Of a stretch of DNA of 64,000 nt, positions 51,447 through 60,511 are shown piece by piece. Source of the DNA: Elusimicrobiota bacterium (GTDB lineage: Bacteria > Elusimicrobiota > Elusimicrobia > Elusimicrobiales > UBA9959). The notes under the pieces are model-generated. The model did no database searches. It had not been told where the DNA came from and was given only the letters and a program-made list of their open reading frames with translations. The DNA is taken from positions 83,306 through 147,305 of the forward strand of contig DMXM01000034.1 of NCBI GenBank assembly GCA_003482905.1. Reading direction: 5' to 3'. The stretch's first letter is position 1, and every line of letters begins with the position of its first letter. A program made the translations under genes and the position numbers.

Positions 51447-52400
51447 TTAGTCAACGGCGGCCGGGGCCTTTTCGGCGACCGCGTACGTGGGCCTGCGGTT
51501 GGCGCTGTGGTAGGTGCGGATAAGGACCTCCGCGATAAGCCCCATGAAGGCGAACTGGACCGCGACCAGGGCGAAGAAGATCGCTACCAGGAACAGCGGC
51601 TGGTCCTTGACGAAAACCCCGTGGTGCAGTTTGTGGTAAAGGGTGTAGGCGGCCATCAGCGCGGAGGCGGCCATGAGCGCGAAACTTAAGCCGCCGAACA
51701 GGTAGATGGGCTTGGTAATGAAGTCGCCCATGAATTTCACGGTGAGCAGGTCCAGGGCCACCTTAAAGGTCCTGGCTAGCCCGTATTTGGACTTTCCCGT
51801 CGTGCGCGGCCTGTGGTTGACTTCCAGCTCCGTCACGGAGGCGCCGGCGTAGCCGAGGATGGCCGGCAGAAAGCGGTGCATTTCACCGTAGAGGTCCACC
51901 GACTTCAGCAGGGCCGCCCGGTAGATCTTCAGGGTGCAGCCGAAGTCGTGCAGTTTTACGCCGGTGACGGCCGAAATTATGCGGTTGGCGGCGCGCGACG
52001 GGAGGATGCGCGAAAAGAACGCGTCCCGCCTGTTCCTGCGCCAGCCGCTGACGACGTCCATGCCGGCCGCGGCCGCCGCGAAAAGCCTCGGGATATCTTC
52101 AGGATCGTTCTGCCCGTCGGCGTCCAGCGTCACTATCCATTCCCCGCGGGCTTGCGCGAAGCCGGCGGCGAGCGCCGCCGTCTGTCCGTAGTTCTTCGCG
52201 AAGCGCAGGGCCCTCTGGCCGGAGGTCGAGGCGAAGCGCCTGAGCTCGTCAAAAGAGCCGTCGGAGCTGCCGTCGTCCACCCAGATGATCTCGTACGGCA
52301 CGTTGAGCCTGGCCAGCGCGGCCGAAAGTTCTTTTTCGAAGGGCGCGAGGTTCTCCCGCTCGTTGAAAACCGGGACCACGGCTGAAATAACCGGCGTCAT
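51447..52400 (-). CDS. family 2 glycosyltransferase with two C-terminal membrane helices (DPM1/ArnC-like)
   Basis: The 317-aa enzyme transfers a sugar to a polyprenyl phosphate or a similar acceptor. The GT-A core has VVPVFNERENL, IIWVDDGSSDGS (nucleotide), TLDADGQNDPEDI (metal-binding DxD-like) and GWRRNRRD. Two membrane helices near residues 225-300 anchor it in the inner membrane, as in undecaprenyl-phosphate glycosyltransferases. It overlaps the upstream GT4 gene by 4 bp, so the two probably serve one envelope-glycan pathway. Confidence 0.88.
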   Translation of the reverse strand: MTPVISAVVPVFNERENLAPFEKELSAALARLNVPYEIIWVDDGSSDGSFDELRRFASTSGQRALRFAKNYGQTAALAAGFAQARGEWIVTLDADGQNDPEDIPRLFAAAAAGMDVVSGWRRNRRDAFFSRILPSRAANRIISAVTGVKLHDFGCTLKIYRAALLKSVDLYGEMHRFLPAILGYAGASVTELEVNHRPRTTGKSKYGLARTFKVALDLLTVKFMGDFITKPIYLFGGLSFALMAASALMAAYTLYHKLHHGVFVKDQPLFLVAIFFALVAVQFAFMGLIAEVLIRTYHSANRRPTYAVAEKAPAAVD

Positions 52401-53542
52401 AGGGCGTATCCTTTTTTTTCGAGAAGTTCCGCGTACAGCTGCTCCTGCTGCCTGACCATGAAATCAATGTCGAACTCCGCCAGGTCCGTGGCCGCGGCGC
52501 CCGCGGCAAGGCGCGCGCGCAGCCCGGGCTCCGCCGTTACGCGCGTAAGGGCCGCGCAGAAGCCGTCCAGGTCGCCCTGCTCAACGCAAAAGCCGTTCTC
52601 CCCGTCGTGTAAAATATCGGTCACCCCGTCCGTGCGGTAGCAGACGGCCGGTAGCCCGCTTTTGAAAGCCTCCACGAGGCTGCGCGGCAGGCCCTCCCAA
52701 AGGGAGGTCAGCGCAAAAATGTCGGCGGCGGCCAGCAGTTCGGCGGAGTCCTCACGCCAGCCCGTGAACAGGCAGGTGGCCTCCAGGCCGCGCGCAGCCG
52801 CGGCGGCGCGCAGGCTCTCCAGTTCCTCCCCCCCGCCGGCGAAAATAAAACGCGCGTTCTTATTTACCGCCGACACCCGCCCGGCGGCTTCCAGAAAATG
52901 CCACGGGTTCTTCTGCGGCTTGGCGTTGCCTATGCTCAGCACCACAATGTCTTCCGGCGAGAAACCCAGCCCGGCCCGCTTGGCCGCCCGGTCGATCGGC
53001 GCCGGGTAGCCGGCCAGTTTTACCCCGCTGCGTATCAGGCGGTACCTGGCCGGGTCGCCTATCCCCGCCGCGCGGGCGGTCTCCATGTTGGCCCTCGATA
53101 CGAAGACCAGGGCGTCGCTGAACCGGGCGCAGAATCTTTCCAGCAGTACAAAGAGGTTCCGCTTTACGGCGTTCTGCCGCGGGTGGAAGCCGAAGCCGTG
53201 AAAAGTGTGGACGATCACCGGCACGCCAGCGCAAGCCGCCGCGAGGCGTCCCAATATGCCGGCTTTAGAGGAGTGAGTGTGCGCCAGCGCTGGTTTTATT
53301 TCTTTGATAAGGCCGCGCAGCTGGAAAAAAGCGGCCAGGTCCAGTACGGGGTTTATGTCCCTGCCCAGTTTATCCGCGTGAACAAGGGCGCCCGGCGGCG
53401 CCTTTTCGTCCAGAAGGCCGCCCGGGCCGGCCACTATTACGGCGTCAAAACGGCTCTTGTCCAGGCTGGAGACCGTGTAGATGGTGTTCGCCTGAGCCCC
53501 GCCGAAATCAAGCCGCGTTATTATATGCGCTACTTTGACCAT
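52397..53542 (-). CDS. family 4 glycosyltransferase
   Basis: The 381-aa retaining GT-B enzyme opens VAHIITRLDFGGAQANTIY, a glycine-rich acceptor-side loop, and has the donor-side signature SLWEGLPRSLVEAFKSGLPAV (the E-x7-E region). VHTFHGFGFHPRQ is typical of capsule/LPS-type GT4 enzymes. It starts 4 bp after the SpoIID-domain gene and is coupled to the GT2 gene downstream. The sugar transferred cannot be predicted. Confidence 0.9.
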   Translation of the reverse strand: MVKVAHIITRLDFGGAQANTIYTVSSLDKSRFDAVIVAGPGGLLDEKAPPGALVHADKLGRDINPVLDLAAFFQLRGLIKEIKPALAHTHSSKAGILGRLAAACAGVPVIVHTFHGFGFHPRQNAVKRNLFVLLERFCARFSDALVFVSRANMETARAAGIGDPARYRLIRSGVKLAGYPAPIDRAAKRAGLGFSPEDIVVLSIGNAKPQKNPWHFLEAAGRVSAVNKNARFIFAGGGEELESLRAAAAARGLEATCLFTGWREDSAELLAAADIFALTSLWEGLPRSLVEAFKSGLPAVCYRTDGVTDILHDGENGFCVEQGDLDGFCAALTRVTAEPGLRARLAAGAAATDLAEFDIDFMVRQQEQLYAELLEKKGYAL

Positions 53543-53546
53543 CTTG

Positions 53547-55592
53547 TTATTGAGCCTTCCTTGGGGAGCTTACCTTATATAAGGGAAAATAGTGAGTTAG
53601 GATGTCGCGGTACTTGGCTCCCTTCGCCTTGGCCAGGCCGTGCGCGCCCAGCACGCAGAGCCCCCTGCCGTCGCCGGTACCGATACCCCGCAGGAGGAAG
53701 AAGGCCGGGCGTTTGCCTTTGAAGACCGGGCGTATGCTGAACAGGGTGGAGCGCAGCGCGCCGGAGCCCAGCGCGGCCTCTATGGCCTCGGCCCCTTCCA
53801 CTACCGTGGCGCCCGCCGTGCCTTCCACGCGCAGGGCTTTGATCCTGCCGTCCGCCTCTCTGGCCAGCGGGATAATGGCGCGGATATATCCGACTTTAGC
53901 GCCGCGGTTCAGGCGGGATTCTACCCATTTCGGGTCGAGCAGCAGGGTCCAGTGAACGTCGGAACTGACGGTCTTGTCGTCCGCCAGGCACAGCATCCCG
54001 TCGGGCGGGCTCCGCAGCGTGCGCGCGTACAGGTTGAAAGGTGTTGTGCGGGGGACCGGCCTGCCGCCGTCGCTTACACCGCTTTGCGTGGATCCGCCGC
54101 AGGCGCGGTGAAGTTCGGCGGGGGCGAGGACGTCCCCGGCCATCAGGACCTCGCCCCTGGTATCGCGGGCCGCCGCGGCGGACACCGCGCTTTCGGCCTG
54201 CAGCCCGGCGAAAGCCAGGCAGTGGGCTGAGTCGCAGAGGTGGTATTCCCGGCTTTCATGGGAGGGCATGCGGGCCAGGCGCGTAAGGCGCGTGCGCGCG
54301 GTCACCGCCATGGCTTTGAGCTGTTCCGCCATTTTTGAGCCGCCGGCCATCCGCGCGGCGACGGGGCTGACCAGGGTCTCAAGCGAGGTCTCGTTTATCA
54401 GCCAGGACCCCTTCTCTCTCACCAGGGCCAGGAGCTCCCCGGCTATCTCCTTGTCGCCGCGGTTCACCCCGTGGGCGCCGGGCAGGTCGGGGTTCTTTAT
54501 TAGGATCACTCCCCCCGCGGTCTTGGGGACTATGCGCACGCTGTTGTTGGTGGTGTGCGCGGTGGAGCCCATGTTGTCCCGTATCTGGTAGACGCGGTTC
54601 ATCTCGTCGTAGGAGACGTTCCACTGCATCCCGCCTTTGCCGGAAACTATGCGGCCCAGCCTGGAGTCCATGATGTCGAAATCCGAGACGGAGATGAAAC
54701 TGAAGCTTTTTACCAGCGACGGCACACCGGCGCCGTCCGCGTAGAGCCCGACCTTTACTTTCATGCCGTCCTGCGGGACCGGGCCCTTGTGGGAAGGCCA
54801 GGCCATGCGGGCCCAGTAAAGCAGGTTGTCCATCTTCCCCTTTACGTATTTGCGCAGCTTGATTTCCTTGTTTCGGAAAAAGGGTTCCTTCGGATCGAGG
54901 TCGGAAAGCGTATAATAGGTCTGCCAGGCGGGAACGTGAAAGTCCGACTCTTCGTAGAGGCGCGCCAGGTCGATCTCCGCCTGGATGTTGCGCGGGTCGT
55001 AGGTCAGCGCGTCCTTCAGGAAATTCACGGCGTGCAGGCGCTTCTTCATGCGCTCCAGGTTCCTGCTGATGAGCTGGGCCAGCGGCGAGAGCAGGTACGG
55101 GTAGCGGGTGTAAACGGAGCGGAGCTCACCGATGGCGGCCTCCGGGCCGGCCAGTTCGGCTTCCGTTATGGCCAGGCCGAACCGGGCCTGGCTGGCCAGG
55201 TCCTGGTCGGCCGTAAGCGTGGAGGCTTTTTCAAAGGCCTCGCGGGCGTCCTGAAATTCTTCCAGGCTCAGGAGGTTCCAGCCTTTTTCGAAGTGCATGT
55301 AGAAATCTTCCGGCTTCAGGATCTGGCCTTTCATAAGGTAAGCCAGGGCTTCCTCGTTCTTGCCCGCTTCCGCGCACAGCTCCGCCAGGTCGAGCAGCGC
55401 GTTGGCGCTAAGGTCCTGGTCCGACGAGCGGTAAACCACGTATTTAAGGGCGCCGGCGGCGTCCTCCGGGCGGCCGTCCAGCCACTGGGCGGAGGCGTCC
55501 GAGTAGATCTTCATGAGGTTCTCCTGCGCGGGGAGACCGGCGGGAGTGAGCGGGATAGACAGGGCTATCAGCGCGGTTTTCCACTTTGTCAT
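53547..55592 (-). CDS. secreted TPR protein with C-terminal SpoIID/LytB-like domain
   Basis: The 681-aa protein has a signal peptide (to about residue 22), an N-terminal region of TPR-like helical repeats (e.g. NALLDLAELCAEAGKNEEALAYL) and, from about residue 390, a SpoIID domain: KMAEQLKAMAVTARTRL, REYHLCDSAHCLAFAG, TRGEVLMAGDVLAPAELHRACGGS. SpoIID enzymes are peptidoglycan lytic transglycosylases whose catalytic Glu lies in a NEMP-like motif before LKAQAV; here that place reads AARMAGGS, so activity is doubtful. The ATG at 55592 has no Shine-Dalgarno sequence. It heads the glycosyltransferase unit and may act in envelope assembly. Confidence 0.78.
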   Translation of the reverse strand: MTKWKTALIALSIPLTPAGLPAQENLMKIYSDASAQWLDGRPEDAAGALKYVVYRSSDQDLSANALLDLAELCAEAGKNEEALAYLMKGQILKPEDFYMHFEKGWNLLSLEEFQDAREAFEKASTLTADQDLASQARFGLAITEAELAGPEAAIGELRSVYTRYPYLLSPLAQLISRNLERMKKRLHAVNFLKDALTYDPRNIQAEIDLARLYEESDFHVPAWQTYYTLSDLDPKEPFFRNKEIKLRKYVKGKMDNLLYWARMAWPSHKGPVPQDGMKVKVGLYADGAGVPSLVKSFSFISVSDFDIMDSRLGRIVSGKGGMQWNVSYDEMNRVYQIRDNMGSTAHTTNNSVRIVPKTAGGVILIKNPDLPGAHGVNRGDKEIAGELLALVREKGSWLINETSLETLVSPVAARMAGGSKMAEQLKAMAVTARTRLTRLARMPSHESREYHLCDSAHCLAFAGLQAESAVSAAAARDTRGEVLMAGDVLAPAELHRACGGSTQSGVSDGGRPVPRTTPFNLYARTLRSPPDGMLCLADDKTVSSDVHWTLLLDPKWVESRLNRGAKVGYIRAIIPLAREADGRIKALRVEGTAGATVVEGAEAIEAALGSGALRSTLFSIRPVFKGKRPAFFLLRGIGTGDGRGLCVLGAHGLAKAKGAKYRDILTHYFPLYKVSSPRKAQ

Positions 55593-55681
55593 AGAGACAA
55601 ATTTAGCAATTATCTCGGGTAAAAGGAAGTAGCGGCCCGCGCGCGCCGCGCCTTTTTTACGTTGAGTTGAAAGGAAATATT

Positions 55682-55709
55682 TTGAATTTATTTTTACTTT
55701 ATGTATAAT
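55682..55709 (+). promoter_or_regulatory. promoter of the tRNA-Lys gene
   Basis: TTGAAT (55682-55687), 16-bp spacer, perfect TATAAT (55704-55709) in an AT-rich patch. The tRNA starts at 55720, about 10 bases further on. Confidence 0.75.
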
Positions 55710-55719
55710 AAATAGCGAC

Positions 55720-55791
55720 GGGCCATTAGCTCAACGGTAGAGCAGACGCCTCTTAAGCGTAAGGTTACAGGTTCGAATCCCGTATGGCCCA
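55720..55791 (+). tRNA. tRNA-Lys (anticodon CTT)
   Basis: Acceptor GGGCCAT/ATGGCCC, D-arm GCTC/GAGC, anticodon loop CTCTTAA giving CTT, T-loop TTCGAAT and discriminator A. The anticodon stem has a G-A closing mismatch and the T-stem one A-C mismatch (ACAGG/CCCGT). CCA is not encoded. The overall fold is still clear. Confidence 0.88.
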
Positions 55792-55810
55792 CTTCTTTTT
55801 TGCACGTACA

Positions 55811-55889
55811 GAGTAATGAGTAATCGGCGAGTAAAAGGGCGAAGCCGCAACCTCCCTGGAATACTCAAAGCTCATTACTCATTTTTTTT
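55811..55889 (+). terminator. long stem-loop with T8 run between two tRNA genes
   Basis: GAGTAATGAG (55811-55820) pairs with CTCATTACTC (55871-55880); inside it GAGTA (55829-55833) pairs with TACTC (55862-55866). A run of eight T (55882-55889) follows. It looks like the tRNA-Lys terminator, but the 50-nt loop is unusually long. Confidence 0.7.
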
Positions 55890-55910
55890 AGGTGTGGCGG
55901 TTCTTTAAAA

Positions 55911-55994
55911 GTCGGGATGGCGGAATTGGCAGACGCGCATGGCTTAGGACCATGTGGGGTAATACCCGTCGGGGTTCAAGTCCCCGTCCCGACA
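55911..55994 (+). tRNA. tRNA-Leu (anticodon TAG)
   Basis: A class II tRNA of 84 nt: acceptor GTCGGGA/TCCCGAC, anticodon stem CATGG/CCATG with loop CTTAGGA (TAG), a long variable arm (TGGGGTAATACCCGT) and T-arm CGGGG-TTCAAGT-CCCCG. Discriminator A; CCA not encoded. It lies 76 bp before tig and may share its transcript. Confidence 0.95.
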
Positions 55995-56070
55995 TTCAGG
56001 CGTGAGCGTGGGCCGTGGTCCCCGGGCGCCGCTACGCGCAGGAAGATTTAGACAACAGCTGGAGGAATAC

Positions 56071-57336
56071 ATGAACATTACTTTAGGCTTAGGCGATAAG
56101 ATTAAAAAAATAAAGCAGGAAGGCTGCGTGCACGTGTTCGCCGTGAACGTGGACGCGAAAGCCCTCGGTTCCGCGTCGCAGGAGGCGCTGGTGCGCCTGC
56201 AGAGCGTGGTCAGCCTGCCGGGATTCCGCGTAGGCAAGGTTCCGCTGGCGATGATCAGGGACCAGTTCCCCTCCATGGTGAAGGACGAAGTCCTGGATAT
56301 CGCGGCCAAGTCCGCCCTGCCGGAGATCCTCAAAGACGCCAAGCTCAATCCCGTGGTGGCCCCCCTGCTTAAGAACGTCAACTATGAGCCGGCCAAAGCG
56401 CTTTATTTCGAATTACAGTTCGAGTGCTCCCCCACCATCGAGCCCAAGGGCTACGAGAAGATCGCCGCCACCCGCAAGGTGCACAAGATAGCCGACGCCG
56501 ATGTGGAGAAATATATAAACCAGGTGCGCGAATATAACGCCTACCTGAAACCGGCCGCCGAGGGCCAGGCCGCCGCCAAGACCCACTTCGTAATAGTGGA
56601 CTACGACACGTTCGAGGACGGCGTCCTTGTGGCCGACGGAAGCGTGAAGGGCGAGATAGTGGACCTTTCCAGCCCGCAGACCATCGCCGGCCTGGCGGAA
56701 GCCGTCCTGGGAGCGAAGAAGGGCGAGGCCCGTGAGTTCGACGCCCCCTTCGGCGACAAGAAAATGCGTTTCAAAGTGACTGTCGCGGAAATAAAAGAGA
56801 AGGTCGTGCCCGAACTGGACGAGAACTTCCTCAAGGAAGCCGGCGTAAAGACCGTGGAAGAACTGAAGGCCAACGTGCGCAAACTCCTGGAGCAGGGCGC
56901 TTCCGAGAAGACGGAGAAGGATATGCTCGGGCAGATAGAGGACGCGCTGCTCAAGAACAACCCGCTGACGCTTCCCCCCACGCTGATAAAAGAGGAGGCG
57001 CAGGAACTCCTGGAGCTTTTTAAGAAACGCGCCCCGGTGGAACAGCACCTGCCGGACGAGTCCCTTCTCGAGCGCCTGCGGCCCGTGGCGGAGCGCAACC
57101 TTTCCCTTACCTATATCCTGCACAACATCGCCAAGAAAGAGAACATCCAGGCCACCGACGCCGAACTGGACGCCGAGCTTGAAAAGGTCATGGCCCGCCT
57201 GAATACCGAGGAAGAAAAGGCCAAAGGCCGGGAACTTTTCGAAAAGCGCAAGGAATACATCCGGGCGTCCATGGTGGAGAACAAGACCATGACGCTGGTT
57301 AAGGAAAAGGCGGTAATAAAGGAAGAGCAGGCGTAA
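56071..57336 (+). CDS. tig: trigger factor (ribosome-associated chaperone, PPIase)
   Basis: The 421-aa protein has the ribosome-binding tail with LPGFRVGKVPLAMI (signature GFRxGKxP), a PPIase-like middle domain (HFVIVDYDTFEDGVLV ... EFDAPFGDKKMRFKVTVAEI) and the C-terminal chaperone arms. The start ATG at 56071 has GGAGG 5 bases upstream; an upstream in-frame ATG at 56002 would overlap the spacer after tRNA-Leu and adds a basic run that does not belong to the family. tig-clpP-lon is a classical protein-quality-control order. Confidence 0.94.
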   Translation: MNITLGLGDKIKKIKQEGCVHVFAVNVDAKALGSASQEALVRLQSVVSLPGFRVGKVPLAMIRDQFPSMVKDEVLDIAAKSALPEILKDAKLNPVVAPLLKNVNYEPAKALYFELQFECSPTIEPKGYEKIAATRKVHKIADADVEKYINQVREYNAYLKPAAEGQAAAKTHFVIVDYDTFEDGVLVADGSVKGEIVDLSSPQTIAGLAEAVLGAKKGEAREFDAPFGDKKMRFKVTVAEIKEKVVPELDENFLKEAGVKTVEELKANVRKLLEQGASEKTEKDMLGQIEDALLKNNPLTLPPTLIKEEAQELLELFKKRAPVEQHLPDESLLERLRPVAERNLSLTYILHNIAKKENIQATDAELDAELEKVMARLNTEEEKAKGRELFEKRKEYIRASMVENKTMTLVKEKAVIKEEQA

Positions 57337-57370
57337 GCGCGGGATCGTTAACGACAGCTTAGGAGGAATA

Positions 57371-57976
57371 ATGCTAATACCAACAATTCTTGAAAAATGG
57401 AACCAGGGCTCAATGGTGTCCTACGACATCTTTTCGCGCCTGCTTAAAGACCGGATCATTTTTTTCGGCGACCCCGAAGGCGCCGTCTCCACGGCTTCCG
57501 CCAATACCGTTATTGCCCAGCTGCTTTACCTCGACGCCGAGGACCCTGAAAAAGAGATCAACCTTTACATAAATTCCCCCGGCGGCATGGTCACCGCGGG
57601 CCTGGCCGTTTACGACACGATGCAGTTCATAAAGGCTCCCATCTCCACCATCTGCATGGGCATGGCCATGAGCTTCGGCGCCGTACTGCTGGCCGCCGGC
57701 TCCAAGGGCAAGCGCTATGCGCTGCCGAATTCCCGCGTAATGATCCACCAGCCCCTGATGTGGGGCGGCGGCATCACCGGCCAGGCCACCGACATAGAGA
57801 TAGAGAGCAAGGAAATGCAGGAGAATAAGACCCGTCTTATCGATATCATGGCCAAGCATACCGGCCAGACGGCCGAGAAGGTCCGCGCGGACATGGAAAG
57901 GAACTTCTATCTTTCCGCGGCGCAGGCCAGGGACTACGGTATTATCGATTCCGTCCTCGAGCACCGCAAGAAGTAA
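57371..57976 (+). CDS. clpP: ATP-dependent Clp protease proteolytic subunit, S-H-N triad
   Basis: The 201-aa serine protease forms the tetradecameric chamber fed by ClpX or ClpA. Ser101 lies in GMAMSFGAVLL (usually GQAASMGA), His126 in MIHQPL, and INSPGG is intact. The catalytic Asp position (D171 in E. coli numbering, within ERDRF) reads M-E-R-N-F here, so residue 178 is Asn. A natural S-H-N triad is known in Listeria ClpP1 (established knowledge). AGGAGG precedes the start. No clpX follows; lon comes next. Confidence 0.94.
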   Translation: MLIPTILEKWNQGSMVSYDIFSRLLKDRIIFFGDPEGAVSTASANTVIAQLLYLDAEDPEKEINLYINSPGGMVTAGLAVYDTMQFIKAPISTICMGMAMSFGAVLLAAGSKGKRYALPNSRVMIHQPLMWGGGITGQATDIEIESKEMQENKTRLIDIMAKHTGQTAEKVRADMERNFYLSAAQARDYGIIDSVLEHRKK

Positions 57977-57979
57977 CCG

Positions 57980-58027
57980 GCGGCCGCGCCCCCGCCCTTC
58001 CCGGGGCGGGAGCCGCGCGGGCGTTTT
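57980..58027 (+). terminator. GC hairpin after clpP, weak intrinsic terminator
   Basis: Perfect 8-bp stem CCCCGCCC-TTCCC-GGGGCGGG (57990-58010) inside an outer GCGGC/GCCGC pair, followed 13 bases later by only four T. It lies between clpP and lon and may be a partial terminator or attenuator. Confidence 0.5.
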
Positions 58028-58066
58028 CGGGGGCAGGGTTCAATCTACCGACAGCCGGAACACACA

Positions 58067-60448
58067 ATGCAAGAAAAATCAACTACCGAAATTAATTACC
58101 CGGCGGCGCTGCCCGCCATAGCTATAAGGGACGTCGTCCTTTTTCCTTACATGGCGCTCCCCCTCTCCGTGGACCGGCCCAAGTCGGTGGCCGCCATAGA
58201 GGCCGGCCTGGCCGCGGGCAAGTTCATCCTGGCCCTCGCCCAGAAAAAACCCAACGTGGATGATCCCGCTCCGGAAGACCTTTACGCCTACGGCGTGGTC
58301 AGTTCCATCTCACAGTCCCTCAAGATGCCGGACGGCACGATGCGCGTTTTCCTGGAAGGCCGCAAGCGCGCCCGCGTCAGGAAACTTTCGCTGGACAAGG
58401 GCCAGGCGTACCTCGAGGCCGAGGTGGAGTACGTGGCGGAGACGGCGGAAAAAAATCCGGAAGTCATAGCCCTGATGCGCCACGCGGTGGCCATCTTCGA
58501 GGCCTATGTTAAATTGAGCGCCCGCATAACGCTGGACTCGACCTCTTTTCTGCAGCAGATGGAGGACCCCGCCAAGCTCGCCGACACCATCGCCGCCAAT
58601 TCCATGTTCAGCCTGGCCGACCGGCAGGAAGTCCTGGAGACGGAAAACCCCCGCGAGCGCCTTGAAAAACTAGTGAAGCTCCTGGCCAAGGAAGTGGAGA
58701 TACTCGACGTGGAACAGAAGATCCACGCGCGCGTCAAGACGCAGATAGAGAAGTCGCAGAAGGAATACTATCTTAACGAGCAGATGAAGGCCATACAGAA
58801 GGAACTCCACCAGAAAGACGATTTTTCCAAGGAAGTGGACGAACTGAAGAAGCGCATAAAAGCGGCCAGGATGCCCAAGGAAGCGGAGGCCGCCGCCGAA
58901 AAGGAACTGGCGCGCCTTTCCAGGATGATGCCGTTCTCGCCGGAGTCCACGGTGAGCCGCACCTACCTGGACTGGCTGACGGCCCTCCCCTGGAACGTAG
59001 AGACCAAGGACCAGATAGACCTTGCCGTCGCCAAGAAAATACTCGACGAAGACCATTTCGGCCTGAAGAAACCCAAGGAGCGCGTGCTCGAGTACCTGGC
59101 GGTCTGCAAGCTCACGGAACAGCTCAGGGGCCCCATCCTCTGCTTCGTCGGCCCCCCCGGCGTGGGCAAGACCTCCATCGCCCGCTCCATCGCCCGCTCG
59201 ATGGGCCGCAATTTTGTGCGGATGTCGCTGGGCGGCGTGCGCGACGAATCCGAGATCCGCGGGCACAGGCGCACCTACGTGGCGTCCATGCCCGGGCGCA
59301 TCCTCCAGAGCATGAAGAAGGCCAAGAGCCGCAACCCGGTCTTCCTCATGGACGAGATAGACAAGATGGGCACCGACTGGCGCGGCGACCCCGCCGCGGC
59401 GCTGCTCGAGGTCCTCGACCCGGAGCAGAACACCGAGTTCAACGACCATTTCCTGGACCTGCCTTTCGATATCTCCAAGGTCATGTTCGTCGCCACCGCC
59501 AATACCCTGTGGGGCATACCGGTGAGCCTGCGCGACCGCATGGAGATAATAGACTTCAACGGCTATACCCACGACGAGAAGATCGAGATAGCCAAAAAAT
59601 TCCTTATCCCCCGCCAGCTCAAAGACCACGGGCTCAAGGAGCATTCCCTTAAGATAGACGATAAAGGCATAGACGCGATCATCCGCGGCTATACCCGCGA
59701 GGCCGGGGTCCGCAACCTCAACCGCGAATTCGCTTCCATGTGCCGCAGGGCCGCGCGCAAGATAGTGGAGGAGAATCTGGCCTCGGTGAAAGTCACCCCC
59801 GACAATATAGGCGACTACCTGGGCATCCCGAAGTTCCTGGAGACGAAGTCCTCCTATAACGCCGTGGGGATAGCCACCGGCCTGGCCTGGACCGAGAACG
59901 GCGGAGAGGTCCTCGCAGTGGAGGCCGTGGCCGTGCCCGGCAAGGGCGGGCTTACGCTGACCGGCAAGCTCGGCGACGTTATGAAGGAGTCCGCCCAAGC
60001 CGCCTTCTCCTATATCCGCTCCCGGGAGCTGGCGCCGGCCTCCTACGTGAACACCCACAACTTCCACGTGCATATACCGGAGGGAGCCATCCCCAAGGAC
60101 GGGCCTTCCGCCGGCATCACGCTGGCCACGGCGCTGGCCAGCCTCTTCTCGGGCCGGCCGGTGAAGCAGAACCTTTCGATGACCGGCGAACTGACGCTTA
60201 CCGGGCGCGTGCTCGCCATAGGCGGCCTTAAAGAAAAGGTGATCGCCTCTTTCCGCGACGAGATCAATACCGTGCTGTTCCCGAAGGCCAACCTTAAAGA
60301 GCTGGAGGAGATTCCGTCGGAGATCCGGGCTAAAATGAAACTGCACCCGGTGGAGAGGATGGAAGAAGTATTGGCGCTCGCGCTGGAGCCGGCGGCCCCC
60401 CGCGGGGAAAAAACTCTCCGGGCGAAAAAGGCCGTAAGGAGCCGGTAG
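58067..60448 (+). CDS. lon: ATP-dependent protease La
   Basis: The 793-aa protease has the LON N-terminal domain (ALPAIAIRDVVLFPYMALPL), a coiled-coil linker, AAA+ motor with Walker A GPPGVGKTS and Walker B VFLMDEIDKMG, and the protease domain with S681 in KDGPSAG and K724 in GGLKEK. It degrades damaged proteins in the cytosol. The length and all catalytic residues are canonical. It follows clpP after 90 bp; no heat-shock operator was recognised. Confidence 0.97.
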   Translation: MQEKSTTEINYPAALPAIAIRDVVLFPYMALPLSVDRPKSVAAIEAGLAAGKFILALAQKKPNVDDPAPEDLYAYGVVSSISQSLKMPDGTMRVFLEGRKRARVRKLSLDKGQAYLEAEVEYVAETAEKNPEVIALMRHAVAIFEAYVKLSARITLDSTSFLQQMEDPAKLADTIAANSMFSLADRQEVLETENPRERLEKLVKLLAKEVEILDVEQKIHARVKTQIEKSQKEYYLNEQMKAIQKELHQKDDFSKEVDELKKRIKAARMPKEAEAAAEKELARLSRMMPFSPESTVSRTYLDWLTALPWNVETKDQIDLAVAKKILDEDHFGLKKPKERVLEYLAVCKLTEQLRGPILCFVGPPGVGKTSIARSIARSMGRNFVRMSLGGVRDESEIRGHRRTYVASMPGRILQSMKKAKSRNPVFLMDEIDKMGTDWRGDPAAALLEVLDPEQNTEFNDHFLDLPFDISKVMFVATANTLWGIPVSLRDRMEIIDFNGYTHDEKIEIAKKFLIPRQLKDHGLKEHSLKIDDKGIDAIIRGYTREAGVRNLNREFASMCRRAARKIVEENLASVKVTPDNIGDYLGIPKFLETKSSYNAVGIATGLAWTENGGEVLAVEAVAVPGKGGLTLTGKLGDVMKESAQAAFSYIRSRELAPASYVNTHNFHVHIPEGAIPKDGPSAGITLATALASLFSGRPVKQNLSMTGELTLTGRVLAIGGLKEKVIASFRDEINTVLFPKANLKELEEIPSEIRAKMKLHPVERMEEVLALALEPAAPRGEKTLRAKKAVRSR

Positions 60449-60511
60449 GACGTAAATGTCCCAAATGCCACAGTTATTGCCTAACGGCCCGTTCCCCGGA
60501 GGTGGGGCATA

